64,000 nucleotides of DNA from [Clostridium] clostridioforme AGR2157 (GCF_000424325.1 NZ_AUJR01000003.1:62001-126000); one strand, 5' to 3'; counted from the stretch's first letter, positions 18,016 through 26,706 are shown. Notes: generated by a model from the letters alone, not told the origin. Program-made: numbers and translations.

Positions 18016-19068
18016 CTAAAGATTATGATTAGATGCTGACAAATTATTTGATGGACTATATTGCCTACAACTTTCACGATTAGCTAAATAATATGGTAGG
18101 TTCATCACAATAGGGAGACAATGTCCGCCTTCAATCCGGTCAATCAAAATTTTTGCAGTCATTTGTCCCATCTCCTCTACTGGCATGTGAATAGTTGTCA
18201 GCATAGGAGAAAGATATTGGGCTGTATCAATATCATCAATACTAATGATTGATACATCATCTGGAATTTTATGCCCGGTTTCCTGAATAGCTCTCATGGC
18301 CCCGATGGCGGTTACGTCGTTGCAGCAAAAGAGTGCAGACACGTCAACATTGCGGTCAATCAATTTTTTTGCCCCACAGTAGCCTCCTTCTGATGAAAGC
18401 GGGACATTTACAACGTATTCTTTTTTCAATGGTAGTCCAGAGGCATTCAGTGCAGAGCAGTAACCAGTATAACGATTTTCATACTTAGTTTCACCAATAT
18501 AACCAATTCGCGAGTGACCAAGATTTATAAGGTAACTCATTGCGGTCAAAGCCGCCTGATATCCATCACTAATAATTTGATCATATTTGGCTTCTAAAAG
18601 ATTCAATCCGGTATACACAACGCAGTTGAAATACTTCTTTAGGAAACTGAGCGTCTGCTTACTGCATCTTCCCAAAATGGCAACTCCATCGACATGATTG
18701 TCTGTGATGAGTCGAAGTACGTTGGGATGATGAATGTCAATCGCCGTAAAGGAATATTTAAGAATATAGTTACGCTTAAACGCCTCTTGCTCAATGCTTC
18801 TTGCAAGAGTAGAGAAAAAAAGATCCGATTTAGAATCTTCTGCTCTGGCAAATAGACATGCAATTGAGTGGGATATGTGAGGCGAGTTAGCTCCTTTCAT
18901 TTTTAAGTCGCGTGCTGAACTGTTAGGAACGTATCCGGTTCGTCGGACGATTTCCCAAAGTCTTTCTTGAACCTCTTTGCTAGCGGCGCTAGTGCTATTC
19001 TTATTAATAACACGAGAAACAGTAGAGATGGATACGCCGGCTTCTTTAGCAATTTCCTTTAATGTCAT
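18016..19068 (-). CDS. LacI-family transcriptional regulator
   Basis: A 350-residue regulator. Residues 1-~55 are the LacI helix-turn-helix and hinge (TLKEIAKEAGVSISTVSRVI). Residues ~65-340 are a periplasmic-binding-protein-like sensor (GYIGETKYENRYTGY, then FCCNDVTAIGAMRAI). It is divergent from the transporter operon, and two LacI-type palindromes lie in the shared intergenic region, so it most likely represses that operon and itself until a sugar-like inducer binds. AAAGGGTGA precedes ATG 19068, and an A/T-rich TATAAT (19106-19101, minus strand) may be its -10 box. The effector is unknown. Confidence 0.88.
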   Translation of the reverse strand: MTLKEIAKEAGVSISTVSRVINKNSTSAASKEVQERLWEIVRRTGYVPNSSARDLKMKGANSPHISHSIACLFARAEDSKSDLFFSTLARSIEQEAFKRNYILKYSFTAIDIHHPNVLRLITDNHVDGVAILGRCSKQTLSFLKKYFNCVVYTGLNLLEAKYDQIISDGYQAALTAMSYLINLGHSRIGYIGETKYENRYTGYCSALNASGLPLKKEYVVNVPLSSEGGYCGAKKLIDRNVDVSALFCCNDVTAIGAMRAIQETGHKIPDDVSIISIDDIDTAQYLSPMLTTIHMPVEEMGQMTAKILIDRIEGGHCLPIVMNLPYYLANRESCRQYSPSNNLSASNHNL

Positions 19069-19157
19069 AAACTAATCACCCTTTATCTATTATTACTCAA
19101 ATTATACTTTACCATAAGTATACAGGAAGGATAAACAAAATGCTATATAATGATCAT

Positions 19158-19196
19158 CAAACATTTGTGTGAAATTTTTTGATACACAAACGTTTG
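19158..19196. promoter_or_regulatory. Two LacI-type operators
   Basis: CAAACATTTG (19158-19167) and the perfect palindrome CAAACGTTTG (19187-19196) lie 29 bp apart, centre to centre, in the regulator/transporter intergenic region. The central CG palindrome is typical of LacI-family sites. They are upstream of the transporter's extended -10 element, suited to repression by two dimers on one face of the helix. Confidence 0.7.
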
Positions 19197-19227
19197 ACTA
19201 AATAATAGATGATATTTTTGTGTAATA

Positions 19228-19236
19228 TGTTATAAT
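19228..19236 (+). promoter_or_regulatory. Extended -10 promoter of the transporter operon
   Basis: TGTTATAAT is an extended -10 element (TGn followed by consensus TATAAT). No good -35 box is found 17 bases upstream, which fits an extended -10 promoter. The start codon is about 55 bases downstream. Confidence 0.55.
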
Positions 19237-19289
19237 TATTAATGAAATAGAACTAATATTTATGGAAATAAGAGAAAGGGGATTTGCAA

Positions 19290-20093
19290 ATGTCTTTAAA
19301 AAAATCTGAAAACAAAAAGAAAAAAGACATCATTGCCGTAATACCAAACTGGGGCTGGCTGCTTATATCTTTTATGGTTGCTTTGGCTCTCTGGTTCTGG
19401 TTGTCGGTTAATCCATCCACCGCTAGAAGTTTTCCATTCCTTCCAGAAATATTTCAATCATTGAAAACTATGATTGAGAGGGGGGTTCTGTGGAACGACT
19501 TCTCCAGCAGTATGATTTCCGTTATTCTGGGATTTATCCTTGGCTTTGTTACGGCAGTGCCGATCGCGTTTCTGATGGCATGGTACCGTCCGGTACGCTA
19601 CATCGTAGAACCGTGGATTCAGTTCATTCGTAATATTCCGCCTCTGGCATACGTACCGCTTGTTGTTATCGCTGCAGGCGTCGGCAGGAAGCCACAGGTT
19701 ATCGTTATCTGGATGGCTACTTTCTTAATTATGTGCGTTACAATTTATCAGGGCGTCCGCAACGTGGATGAAACACTGATCAAGGCCGCGCGGGTTCTGG
19801 GAGCAAAAGACAGAGATATCTTTGTAAAGGTTATTTTCCCGGCAACCACTCCGTTTATTATCACAGCAGTTCGTCTTGGTGTATCTGTCGCACTTACAAC
19901 ACTGATTGCGGCTGAGTCGACAGGTGCCGTGGCAGGACTTGGTATGAGAATTCGTTCTTTGAACAACAGCTTCGATGTACCGCCGATGCTTCTTTATATT
20001 ATCATCATCGGTATCATTGGAATTACGAGTGAAAAGATCATCAAATATTTGGAAAGGAAGTTCACTGGATGGCAGGAAACGAGAGAAATATAA
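19290..20093 (+). CDS. ABC transporter permease, SsuC/TauC type
   Basis: A 267-residue inner-membrane permease with about six membrane helices. It belongs to the BPD_transp_1 family as in sulfonate, taurine, nitrate and pyrimidine-precursor importers. The cytoplasmic coupling motif is visible near the middle (ARVLGAKDRDIFVKVIFP, the EAA loop). ATG 19290 is taken because GAAAGGGGAT lies at the correct distance; a TTG at 19284 is in frame. It overlaps the ATPase gene by 25 bp. First gene of the LacI-controlled operon. The solute is not evident from sequence. Confidence 0.87.
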   Translation: MSLKKSENKKKKDIIAVIPNWGWLLISFMVALALWFWLSVNPSTARSFPFLPEIFQSLKTMIERGVLWNDFSSSMISVILGFILGFVTAVPIAFLMAWYRPVRYIVEPWIQFIRNIPPLAYVPLVVIAAGVGRKPQVIVIWMATFLIMCVTIYQGVRNVDETLIKAARVLGAKDRDIFVKVIFPATTPFIITAVRLGVSVALTTLIAAESTGAVAGLGMRIRSLNNSFDVPPMLLYIIIIGIIGITSEKIIKYLERKFTGWQETREI

Positions 20094-20860
20094 AGGTTAA
20101 GATCGACCATGTGGAGAAAATCTATGAAGGCCGCAAGGGCCGTATGGTTGCGTTAAACGGAATTGACCTGGATATTATGGAGAATGAGTTTATCTGCGTG
20201 GTCGGTCCTTCCGGCTGCGGTAAGTCTACCCTGCTGAATATTATTGCAGGTCTTCTCCCTGCAACCTCCGGCGCCGTTTATGTGGACGGCAAGAAGGTGG
20301 AGGGTACGGGAACGGAACGCGGCGTGGTTTTCCAGCAGTATGCTCTCTTCCCATGGCTGACCGTATTAAAAAATGTTATGTTCGGCCTTAAATTAAAGGG
20401 AATGAACGATGCACAGGCGAAGGAAATCGCCATGAAGTACATAAAGATGGTGGAACTGGAAGAATTCGTGGACGCATACCCGAAGGAGCTGTCAGGCGGC
20501 ATGAAGCAGAGGGTGGCGATTGCCAGAGCGTATGCGGTACAGCCGGAAGTGCTTCTCATGGATGAACCCTTCGGAGCTCTGGATGCGCAGACAAGAACCC
20601 AGCTTCAGTCAGAGCTGACAAAGACGTGGCAGGAAGAGAAGAAGACCTGTTTCTTCATCACCCATGATGTGGAAGAGGCCGTCATTCTGGCCACCAAGGT
20701 CATTATCATGAGCGCGAGACCGGGCCGTATCAAGAAAATTGTGGATATCAATCTTCCGTATCCGCGTACGCAGGAGATGAAGATGGAGCTTCCATTCCTG
20801 GATTTAAAGACTTATATCTGGGGTGAGGTTTATCAGGAATATCTGGAAGTGCGTAAATAA
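20069..20860 (+). CDS. ABC transporter ATP-binding protein, SsuB/TauB type
   Basis: A 263-residue ATPase with Walker A GPSGCGKST, the Q-loop FQQYALFPW, the signature LSGGMKQRVAIARA, Walker B LLMDEPFGALD and the switch histidine ITHDVEEA. Its closest overall pattern is the taurine/nitrate/sulfonate importer subfamily. GGAAAGGAAG lies upstream of ATG 20069, inside the permease gene. Its TAA stop is directly followed, in the same frame, by a 33-codon IS110 transposase scrap. Confidence 0.9.
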   Translation: MAGNERNIKVKIDHVEKIYEGRKGRMVALNGIDLDIMENEFICVVGPSGCGKSTLLNIIAGLLPATSGAVYVDGKKVEGTGTERGVVFQQYALFPWLTVLKNVMFGLKLKGMNDAQAKEIAMKYIKMVELEEFVDAYPKELSGGMKQRVAIARAYAVQPEVLLMDEPFGALDAQTRTQLQSELTKTWQEEKKTCFFITHDVEEAVILATKVIIMSARPGRIKKIVDINLPYPRTQEMKMELPFLDLKTYIWGEVYQEYLEVRK

Positions 20861-20959
20861 GGAGAAAAGCCGTTTGCTTTCAACAACGATGAAGCAGGGT
20901 TTGCTGCATTCAAAGCATGGATGGAAGACATAGCAGAAAGACATGAAAAAGAGGTATAA
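20861..20959 (+). pseudogene. IS110-family transposase N-terminal scrap
   Basis: These 33 codons, beginning at the base after the ATPase stop, read KPFAFNNDEAGFAAFKAWME and end HEKEV before TAA. The N-P-F-x-F-x-N-x-x-x-G-F pattern and the closing charged helix match the N-terminal part of IS110/IS1111 transposases, just before their E-P-T-G-H-Y-W motif, which is absent. It has no start codon. It appears to be what remains of an insertion between the ATPase and binding-protein genes. Confidence 0.5.
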
Positions 20960-20989
20960 AAACACTTGCTAAATAAGGAGGAAAACATT

Positions 20990-22078
20990 ATGAAGAAGGT
21001 ATTACCATTAATTATGGCGGCTCTGGTAGCTGCATCACTGGCAGGCTGCGCAAGCAGCAAGACAGAAGCAACAACAGCGGTACCGGCGGAGACTACAACA
21101 GCGGCACAGGCAGAGACTACGAAGGAAGAGACAAAAGCAGAGGAGACAACAGAGGCGCCTGCGGAAGCCAAGGCAGAGCCGATCACCATGAATGTGGCAT
21201 ATATGCCTAACTACGGAAGCTTATGGTCCGTGATGACGGCAAAGGAAAAAGGCTATTTTGACGAGGAAGGCATCACCGTAAACCTTGTGGAATTCGCAGA
21301 CGGTCCTACCATCATCGCAGCGATGGAATCCGGCAGCATCGATGTGGGATACATCGGTCAGGGTGCTCATAAGCTCTGTGTCAACGGGCAGGCGAAGATT
21401 TTCGCTCTGTCTCATATTTCCAACGGCGACGCTTTAATTGCCGGCCCTGGAATTACTAAGGTCGAAGACTTAAAGGGAAAGAAAGTTGCATACTCTTCCG
21501 GTACCTCCAGCGAGGATATTCTGGTGGGCAGCCTGACAAAGGCCGGTATGACCATGGATGATATTACTGCTGTGGATATGGATGCATCCGGTATTGTAAC
21601 AGCCATGATTTCCGGCGGTGTGGACGCATGTGCCACATGGTCTCCAAACAGCTTAAAGATTTTAGAGGAAGTAAAAGATTCCACAAAGCTCTGTGATAAC
21701 TTAACGTTCTCCGACACAACGGTATCCCTTGCAAGCTGGATTGCAACACCAAGGTATGCGGAAGCGAATCAGGATAAGATCCTGCGTTTCACAAAGGCAT
21801 TATTTAAGGCAATGGACTACGCGGCAGACGATCATTATGATGAGGTTGCCAAGTATGTTTCTACACAGACAGCAACTGATTACGACAGCGTTTACGCACA
21901 GCGCGGTGATGCGGACTGGCTGACAGGAAAAGAAGTCTCCGAGGGAGCAGCAGACGGTACCGTAGAAAATTACTATAAGATTCAGCAGGATAACTTTATC
22001 AATTCAGGTGTAGTTGAGAAGGAAGTTCCGGTAGCCGATTACGTTATGATCGATAATATGGTAGAAGCAGGCAAATAA
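20990..22078 (+). CDS. Substrate-binding lipoprotein, SsuA/NMT1 type
   Basis: A 362-residue extracytoplasmic binding protein. A short charged start and hydrophobic stretch end in the lipobox LAGC (Cys20), so it is lipid-anchored. Residues ~25-60 are a low-complexity linker rich in Thr, Glu and Ala. The rest is a two-lobed fold: MNVAYMPNYGSLWSVMTAKE, then ESGSIDVGYIGQGAH, and later GKKVAYSSGTSSEDI, as in aliphatic sulfonate, taurine and related receptors. AAGGAGGAAAAC precedes ATG 20990. It is separated from nagB by a hairpin that may lower downstream expression. Ligand unknown; the operon suggests a sugar-derived compound. Confidence 0.87.
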   Translation: MKKVLPLIMAALVAASLAGCASSKTEATTAVPAETTTAAQAETTKEETKAEETTEAPAEAKAEPITMNVAYMPNYGSLWSVMTAKEKGYFDEEGITVNLVEFADGPTIIAAMESGSIDVGYIGQGAHKLCVNGQAKIFALSHISNGDALIAGPGITKVEDLKGKKVAYSSGTSSEDILVGSLTKAGMTMDDITAVDMDASGIVTAMISGGVDACATWSPNSLKILEEVKDSTKLCDNLTFSDTTVSLASWIATPRYAEANQDKILRFTKALFKAMDYAADDHYDEVAKYVSTQTATDYDSVYAQRGDADWLTGKEVSEGAADGTVENYYKIQQDNFINSGVVEKEVPVADYVMIDNMVEAGK

Positions 22079-22117
22079 GCGGTAAACAGTAACTGTTAAA
22101 AGTAATACACAGGTGAA

Positions 22118-22165
22118 GAGAGTGTCCCGGAGATAGTATCTCCAATTCAGAGACACTCTCTTTTC
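22118..22165 (+). terminator. Intra-operon terminator/attenuator
   Basis: A 9-bp stem GAGAGTGTC / GACACTCTC encloses an inner 6-bp hairpin GGAGAT / ATCTCC and is followed by TTTTCT. It lies between the binding-protein and NagB-like genes, where partial termination would give excess binding protein over enzymes. Confidence 0.7.
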
Positions 22166-22179
22166 TAAGGAGGTTAAAG

Positions 22180-23001
22180 ATGAATCACGCATATTACCAG
22201 TACAACAAAGAACAGCTTTTGAAGAATCCACGGCTTCCGCTGATCTGCATGCCGGATAACGCCACTGTATTTCAGGCGATGGCAAAGGAGATGTTCCAGG
22301 CGATCGAGGAGAACAACCAGGCCGGAAAGAAGACTGTATTTATCTGCCCGGTTGGCCCGGTTGGCCAGTACCCCTATTTCGTGGACATGGTCAACGAGAA
22401 GAATTTAATTCTTAAGGATACCTGGTTTATCAATATGGATGAGTATCTGGATGACGATAAAAAATGGATTCCCGTGGATCACCCGTTAAGTTTCCATGGG
22501 TTCATGGAACGGACTGTCTATACGAAGATCAAGCCGGAATTAATTATGCCAAAAGAGCAGCGGGTATTCCCGGATCCTGACAATGTAAGCTATATTCCGG
22601 AGCTGATCGAGAAGCTGGGCGGTGTCGATATCGCATTCGGAGGCATCGGCATCAATGGCCATGTGGCGTTTAACGAGGCGGATCCTTCTCTTTCACCGGA
22701 GGAATTTCTGGCGCAGAAGACGAGGGTTCTGGCCATTACACCGGAGACGAGGACGGCCAATGCCATCGGTGATTTTGGCGGAGCGCTGGAGGATATGCCG
22801 CATTACTGCGTAACGATCGGAATCCACGAGATTGCCCATGCGAGAAAAATCCGTCTGGGTGTATTCCGCAACTGGCACAGAGCGGTGGTGCGCCGTACAG
22901 CTTACGGAGAACCTTCCACCGATTTCCCGGTGAGCTTACTTCAGAACCATCCGGATATTACGCTGACACTGACGGATTATGTGGCGGCTCTGACAGACTG
23001 A
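22180..23001 (+). CDS. nagB: Glucosamine-6-phosphate deaminase-like sugar-phosphate isomerase
   Basis: A 273-residue NagB/RpiA-fold protein. FINMDEYLDDD contains the aspartate that opens the sugar ring in NagB. FGGIGINGHVAFNEADPSL is the family's best-conserved block, with the catalytic histidine. NagB releases ammonia from glucosamine 6-phosphate to give fructose 6-phosphate. Divergence elsewhere (IKPELIMPKEQRVFPDPDNV) means that the substrate could be a different amino sugar phosphate. AAGGAGG lies 6 bases before ATG 22180. With the phosphofructokinase and aldolase downstream it forms a complete route to triose phosphates. Confidence 0.82.
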   Translation: MNHAYYQYNKEQLLKNPRLPLICMPDNATVFQAMAKEMFQAIEENNQAGKKTVFICPVGPVGQYPYFVDMVNEKNLILKDTWFINMDEYLDDDKKWIPVDHPLSFHGFMERTVYTKIKPELIMPKEQRVFPDPDNVSYIPELIEKLGGVDIAFGGIGINGHVAFNEADPSLSPEEFLAQKTRVLAITPETRTANAIGDFGGALEDMPHYCVTIGIHEIAHARKIRLGVFRNWHRAVVRRTAYGEPSTDFPVSLLQNHPDITLTLTDYVAALTD

Positions 23002-23010
23002 AAAGGGAAG

Positions 23011-23080
23011 AAGCAGTAAAGACAGTGAGAAGAAGAAAAGCAGTAAAACGGTAAAAACAGTGAAAAGCAGTTAAAACATA
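23011..23080 (+). repeat. Degenerate short repeats before the aldolase gene
   Basis: The word AAGCAGTAAA or AAGCAGTTAA recurs three times in this A-rich intergenic stretch, with CAGTGA units between. No promoter or hairpin is evident. It may be slippage-derived spacer sequence. Confidence 0.4.
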
Positions 23081-23112
23081 AACTGCATAGGAAAAGAGAG
23101 AGGATAAAGACA

Positions 23113-24264
23113 ATGCCATTGATTCCATTAAGACCTCTGATGGAGGCAACGATAAAATACGGATTCGGCCAGGGCGCATTTAATGTGAATGCGGTAGCCC
23201 AGGCAAAAGCGGCCATCGAAGTGCACGAGATGTTTCGTTCCCCGGCCATTTTACAGGGAGCAGATTTAGCGAATGGCTTTATGGGCGGCCGTACGGATTT
23301 CATGAACGCAACACTGGAAGACAAGAAGATCGGCGCGAAGAATATCGCGGACGCTGTAAAGAAATACGGAGCCGATTCTGAAATTCCAATCGTACTGCAC
23401 TTAGATCACGGCCGTGATTTTGATTCCTGTGTGGCGGCGATTTTAGGAGGCTACACCTCTGTCATGATTGACGGCTCCTCACTGCCGTTTGACGAGAATG
23501 TGGAGCTGACAAGAGAAGTGGTAAAATACGCTCACGCAAGGGGCGTCAGTGTGGAAGGGGAACTGGGCGTTCTGGCTGGCGTGGAAGATCATGTATTCTC
23601 CGCGTCCTCCACCTACACAAACCCATTGAAGGCAGTGGAATTCTTCCGTAAGACCGGCGTGGATGCGCTTGCCATCTCCTACGGAACCATGCACGGCGCG
23701 TCCAAGGGAAAAGACGTGAAGCTGAGAAAGGAGATCGCCACGGCGATCAGAGAGTGCTTAAGCCACGAAGGTATTTTCGGTGCGCTTGTATCCCACGGTT
23801 CATCCACGGTTCCGAAATATATCGTAGATGAGATCAATGCCCTGGGCGGAGAACTGACGAATACCTATGGCATCGCTATTGAAGAACTGCAGGCAGCCAT
23901 TCCCTGTGGGATCAACAAGATCAATGTAGATACCGATATCCGCCTGGCAGTCACGAGGAACATGAAGGAACTGTTTGTAAAATATCCGGAGCTTCGTACC
24001 AGTGCGTCCATCGGTGAGATTTACGAGCTGATGGAAGCGAAGAAGAGCCAGTTTGACCCGCGTGTCTTCCTTCCGCCGATTATGGATACGGTTATGAAGG
24101 GAACAATCCCGGATGAAGATGTGGCGGCTATCGTGAACTGCGTGGAACGCGGTGTGAAGGAAGTGGTAGGAACGCTGATCGTGCAGTTTGGCTCGTTCGG
24201 CAAGGCGCCGCTGGTGGAGCAGGTGACGCTGGAAGAGATGATTGAGCGGTATAAGAAAAAATGA
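23113..24264 (+). CDS. Class II fructose-bisphosphate aldolase family protein
   Basis: A 383-residue zinc-dependent aldolase. HLDHG near residue 96 and HGSST near 229 supply zinc-binding and phosphate-binding residues. The acidic block VEGELGVLAGVED, the motif SYGTMHGA and NVDTDIRLA complete the class II set. The protein is longer than GatY/KbaY (about 285) and closer to the Fba type. It cleaves a ketose 1,6-bisphosphate to dihydroxyacetone phosphate and an aldehyde. The sugar stereochemistry cannot be assigned. It stands between the NagB-like and phosphofructokinase genes in the operon. Confidence 0.88.
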   Translation: MPLIPLRPLMEATIKYGFGQGAFNVNAVAQAKAAIEVHEMFRSPAILQGADLANGFMGGRTDFMNATLEDKKIGAKNIADAVKKYGADSEIPIVLHLDHGRDFDSCVAAILGGYTSVMIDGSSLPFDENVELTREVVKYAHARGVSVEGELGVLAGVEDHVFSASSTYTNPLKAVEFFRKTGVDALAISYGTMHGASKGKDVKLRKEIATAIRECLSHEGIFGALVSHGSSTVPKYIVDEINALGGELTNTYGIAIEELQAAIPCGINKINVDTDIRLAVTRNMKELFVKYPELRTSASIGEIYELMEAKKSQFDPRVFLPPIMDTVMKGTIPDEDVAAIVNCVERGVKEVVGTLIVQFGSFGKAPLVEQVTLEEMIERYKKK

Positions 24265-24361
24265 TATGGTTTTCAAATGGCCCGCGAGGAGTACCCGGAT
24301 GGGATGTCTACCGGGCTGATATAATTTTTTAAGGGTGAATAATAAAAAAAGGTGGAAAAGC

Positions 24362-25543
24362 ATGGGGAAAAATGTTTTGATTGTCCATGGAGGCGGACCA
24401 ACAGCGGTTATCAATTCTTCCCTTTACGGAGTCATAGAGGAAGCGAGGAAAATTGGAAAAATTAATAAGGTTTATGCGGCAATCGGGGGAAGTGAAGGAA
24501 TTTTGAAGGAGCGCTTTTTAAATCTTCTGGAATTTTCGGAAGAGAAGCTGAAGCTGCTTTTGGAAACTCCCGCTACGGCGATCGGATCGTCCCGGTATGC
24601 GCTGGAGCAGGAAGATTATGAGGCCATGGTCGGTATTTTTAAGAAGCATGAGATTAAGTATGTGCTGTTAAACGGTGGAAACGGAACTATGGATACGTGC
24701 GGACGTATTTATGAGGTTTGTCAGGACGAGGATATCCGCGTCGTTGGAATTCCAAAGACAATCGATAACGATATTGCAATTACAGATCACACTCCGGGAT
24801 TTGGAAGCGCGGCGAGATACATAGCGGCCACGACCGCCGAGGTAGGCGTGGATGTAAAGTCCCTTCCAATTCACGTATGCATCATTGAGGCTATGGGACG
24901 GAATGCCGGCTGGATCACCGCGGCATCGGCACTGGCCAGGAAAAAACCGGGGGATGCCCCGCATCTGATCTATTTGCCGGAAAGACCTTTTAACGAGGCG
25001 GAATTCTTAGAGGATGTAAAACGTCTTCATGAAGAAAAGGGCGGAGTTGTGGTCGTAGTCAGCGAGGGCCTGAAAAATGAAGCGGGTGAGCCCATTGTTC
25101 CTCCAATCTTTAAGACGGAGCGGGCAACGTATTATGGAGATGTCAGCGCCTATCTGGCCGGGCTGGTTATTAAGAAACTGGGAATCAAGGCGAGAAGTGA
25201 GAAACCGGGTATCTGCGGAAGAGCTTCGATCGCATGGCAGTCTCCAGTGGACCGGGACGAGGCGGTTTTGGCGGGAAGCGAGGCATTAAAAGCGGCAGTT
25301 GCCGGTCAGAGCGGCGTCATGGTTGGATTTATCCGTGATGAAGAGGCGGAGAAGATTGACGGCGTATATCGCATGCATACAGAGATGATACCGATCAAAG
25401 AAGTCATGATGTATGAGCGGACCATTCCGGAATCCTACTTGAATGAACGCGGCAACGATGTGACAGAGGAGTTTATCCGCTGGTGCAGACCTTTGATTGG
25501 GCCGGAACTGAGAGACTTTATTGATTTTAACGTAACAAGTTAA
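24362..25543 (+). CDS. 6-phosphofructokinase, probably diphosphate-dependent
   Basis: A 393-residue PfkA-superfamily enzyme. GGGPTAVIN is the N-terminal phosphate loop. PKTIDND near 131-137 has lysine where ATP-dependent enzymes have glycine, a feature of diphosphate-dependent enzymes. EAMGRNAGW is the fructose 6-phosphate motif. The nucleotide-site block reads GGNGTMD, not the usual GGDGS or GGDDS, so donor preference is not certain. AGGTGG precedes ATG 24362; a GTG at 24335 is in frame but has no ribosome site. It would phosphorylate the product of the NagB-like enzyme before aldolase cleavage. Confidence 0.82.
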   Translation: MGKNVLIVHGGGPTAVINSSLYGVIEEARKIGKINKVYAAIGGSEGILKERFLNLLEFSEEKLKLLLETPATAIGSSRYALEQEDYEAMVGIFKKHEIKYVLLNGGNGTMDTCGRIYEVCQDEDIRVVGIPKTIDNDIAITDHTPGFGSAARYIAATTAEVGVDVKSLPIHVCIIEAMGRNAGWITAASALARKKPGDAPHLIYLPERPFNEAEFLEDVKRLHEEKGGVVVVVSEGLKNEAGEPIVPPIFKTERATYYGDVSAYLAGLVIKKLGIKARSEKPGICGRASIAWQSPVDRDEAVLAGSEALKAAVAGQSGVMVGFIRDEEAEKIDGVYRMHTEMIPIKEVMMYERTIPESYLNERGNDVTEEFIRWCRPLIGPELRDFIDFNVTS

Positions 25544-25598
25544 AATTAAGGAATATTATGAGAAGTTCACTCAGCGCTGAAAACAAGGAGGGTATTTC

Positions 25599-26435
25599 AT
25601 GAAACACATTTTTTTGAATTTGAAACGGTTTGACATCCCAAAAGAATACGGCGGGGTAAACAGCATTGCTCCTATGGGAGAATGGGGAAGCTTTATTGTC
25701 TCCAATACACAGGAGCAGCTAAAAAAGTACGCAGGAGAAGACGTGGAATTTGCCATGTATTTTCCAGAGGCGCACTTAATTCCTGCTGTGGGAGCGCTGT
25801 GTGAGAACAGTCCGGTTAAAGTGGGATGCCAGAGCGTATACCGTGATGATACGGCGGTTGGGGGCGGTTTTGGCGCTTTTACGACGAACCGGACCGCGAA
25901 CGCGGCAAAAGCCATCGGCTGTACCACGACAATTATCGGTCACTGTGAAGAGAGAAAGGACAAGGCGGGAATCCTTGCGGAAGCCGGTGTCACAGATACA
26001 AAGGCAGTGAACCGTCTGTTGAATCAGGAGATAAAAAGGGCAGTTTCTTCCGGTCTTTCTGTGCTATACTGTATCGGAGAGTCTTCTGTAGAGCAGGAGA
26101 GATGGAAAGAGGTATTAAAGGAGCAGATTGATATCGGTCTGGAGGGTGTGGAAAGAAATATGGTCACCATTGCCTATGAACCGATCTGGGCCATCGGACC
26201 TGGAAAGATTCCGCCGGATAAAGACTATATCACCATGATCGGTACCTATATTAAGGAAATCACCGAAGGATGCGACGTTGTGTACGGCGGCGGATTAAAG
26301 GTGGATAACGCAGAGATGCTGGCTTCCGTACCGGTGATGGACGGCGGTCTCATCGCATTGACCAGATTCCAGGGAGAGATAGGCTTTTATCCGGACGAAT
26401 ATCTGGTAATCATTAAGACATACATGGGACATTAA
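25599..26435 (+). CDS. tpiA: Triosephosphate isomerase
   Basis: A 278-residue TIM-barrel enzyme, slightly longer than the usual ~250. The N-terminal N-x-K (Asn7, Lys9), IIGHCEER with the catalytic histidine near 114, and AYEPIWAIG with the catalytic glutamate near 194 are all present, and VVYGGGLK is the phosphate loop. It interconverts dihydroxyacetone phosphate and glyceraldehyde 3-phosphate from the aldolase. ACAAGGAGG precedes ATG 25599. Its stop codon lies in the 8-bp target site duplicated by the insertion sequence that follows. It is probably a pathway-specific paralogue, since the housekeeping copy normally sits with gapA and pgk. Confidence 0.9.
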   Translation: MKHIFLNLKRFDIPKEYGGVNSIAPMGEWGSFIVSNTQEQLKKYAGEDVEFAMYFPEAHLIPAVGALCENSPVKVGCQSVYRDDTAVGGGFGAFTTNRTANAAKAIGCTTTIIGHCEERKDKAGILAEAGVTDTKAVNRLLNQEIKRAVSSGLSVLYCIGESSVEQERWKEVLKEQIDIGLEGVERNMVTIAYEPIWAIGPGKIPPDKDYITMIGTYIKEITEGCDVVYGGGLKVDNAEMLASVPVMDGGLIALTRFQGEIGFYPDEYLVIIKTYMGH

Positions 26436-26548
26436 TATTGGTAGTGTCAAGTGAGTTATGAAAAACCTAAGGCCGTAAAAAACGGCCGGATTAGAACCTT
26501 GAAAATGGCAGACTGGTAAGGTGCCGGCAGTTTACGCCACCCTTGACA

Positions 26549-26653
26549 GCACGCCAAACCAATGCTCTGAACGTCTTACCGATGGCGAAGAACTCAAGAA
26601 CAGATTCAGTTTCACCATCGTTGTCACAGCATGATAGCATTGGTTTGGCGTGC
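26549..26653. repeat. Perfect 18-bp inverted repeat inside the IS
   Basis: GCACGCCAAACCAATGCT (26549-26566) and its exact reverse complement (26636-26653) enclose about 69 bases. A second hairpin, GGCCGT / ACGGCC, lies at 26471-26487. The long arms and small enclosed segment suggest a nested element scar, or an RNA structure limiting read-through into the transposase strand. Confidence 0.75.
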
Positions 26654-26706
26654 CATCAAGGGCAGGTCCCTCCGGGATGGCTGCGTTTTTACCTCTGGCT
26701 TGGAAT

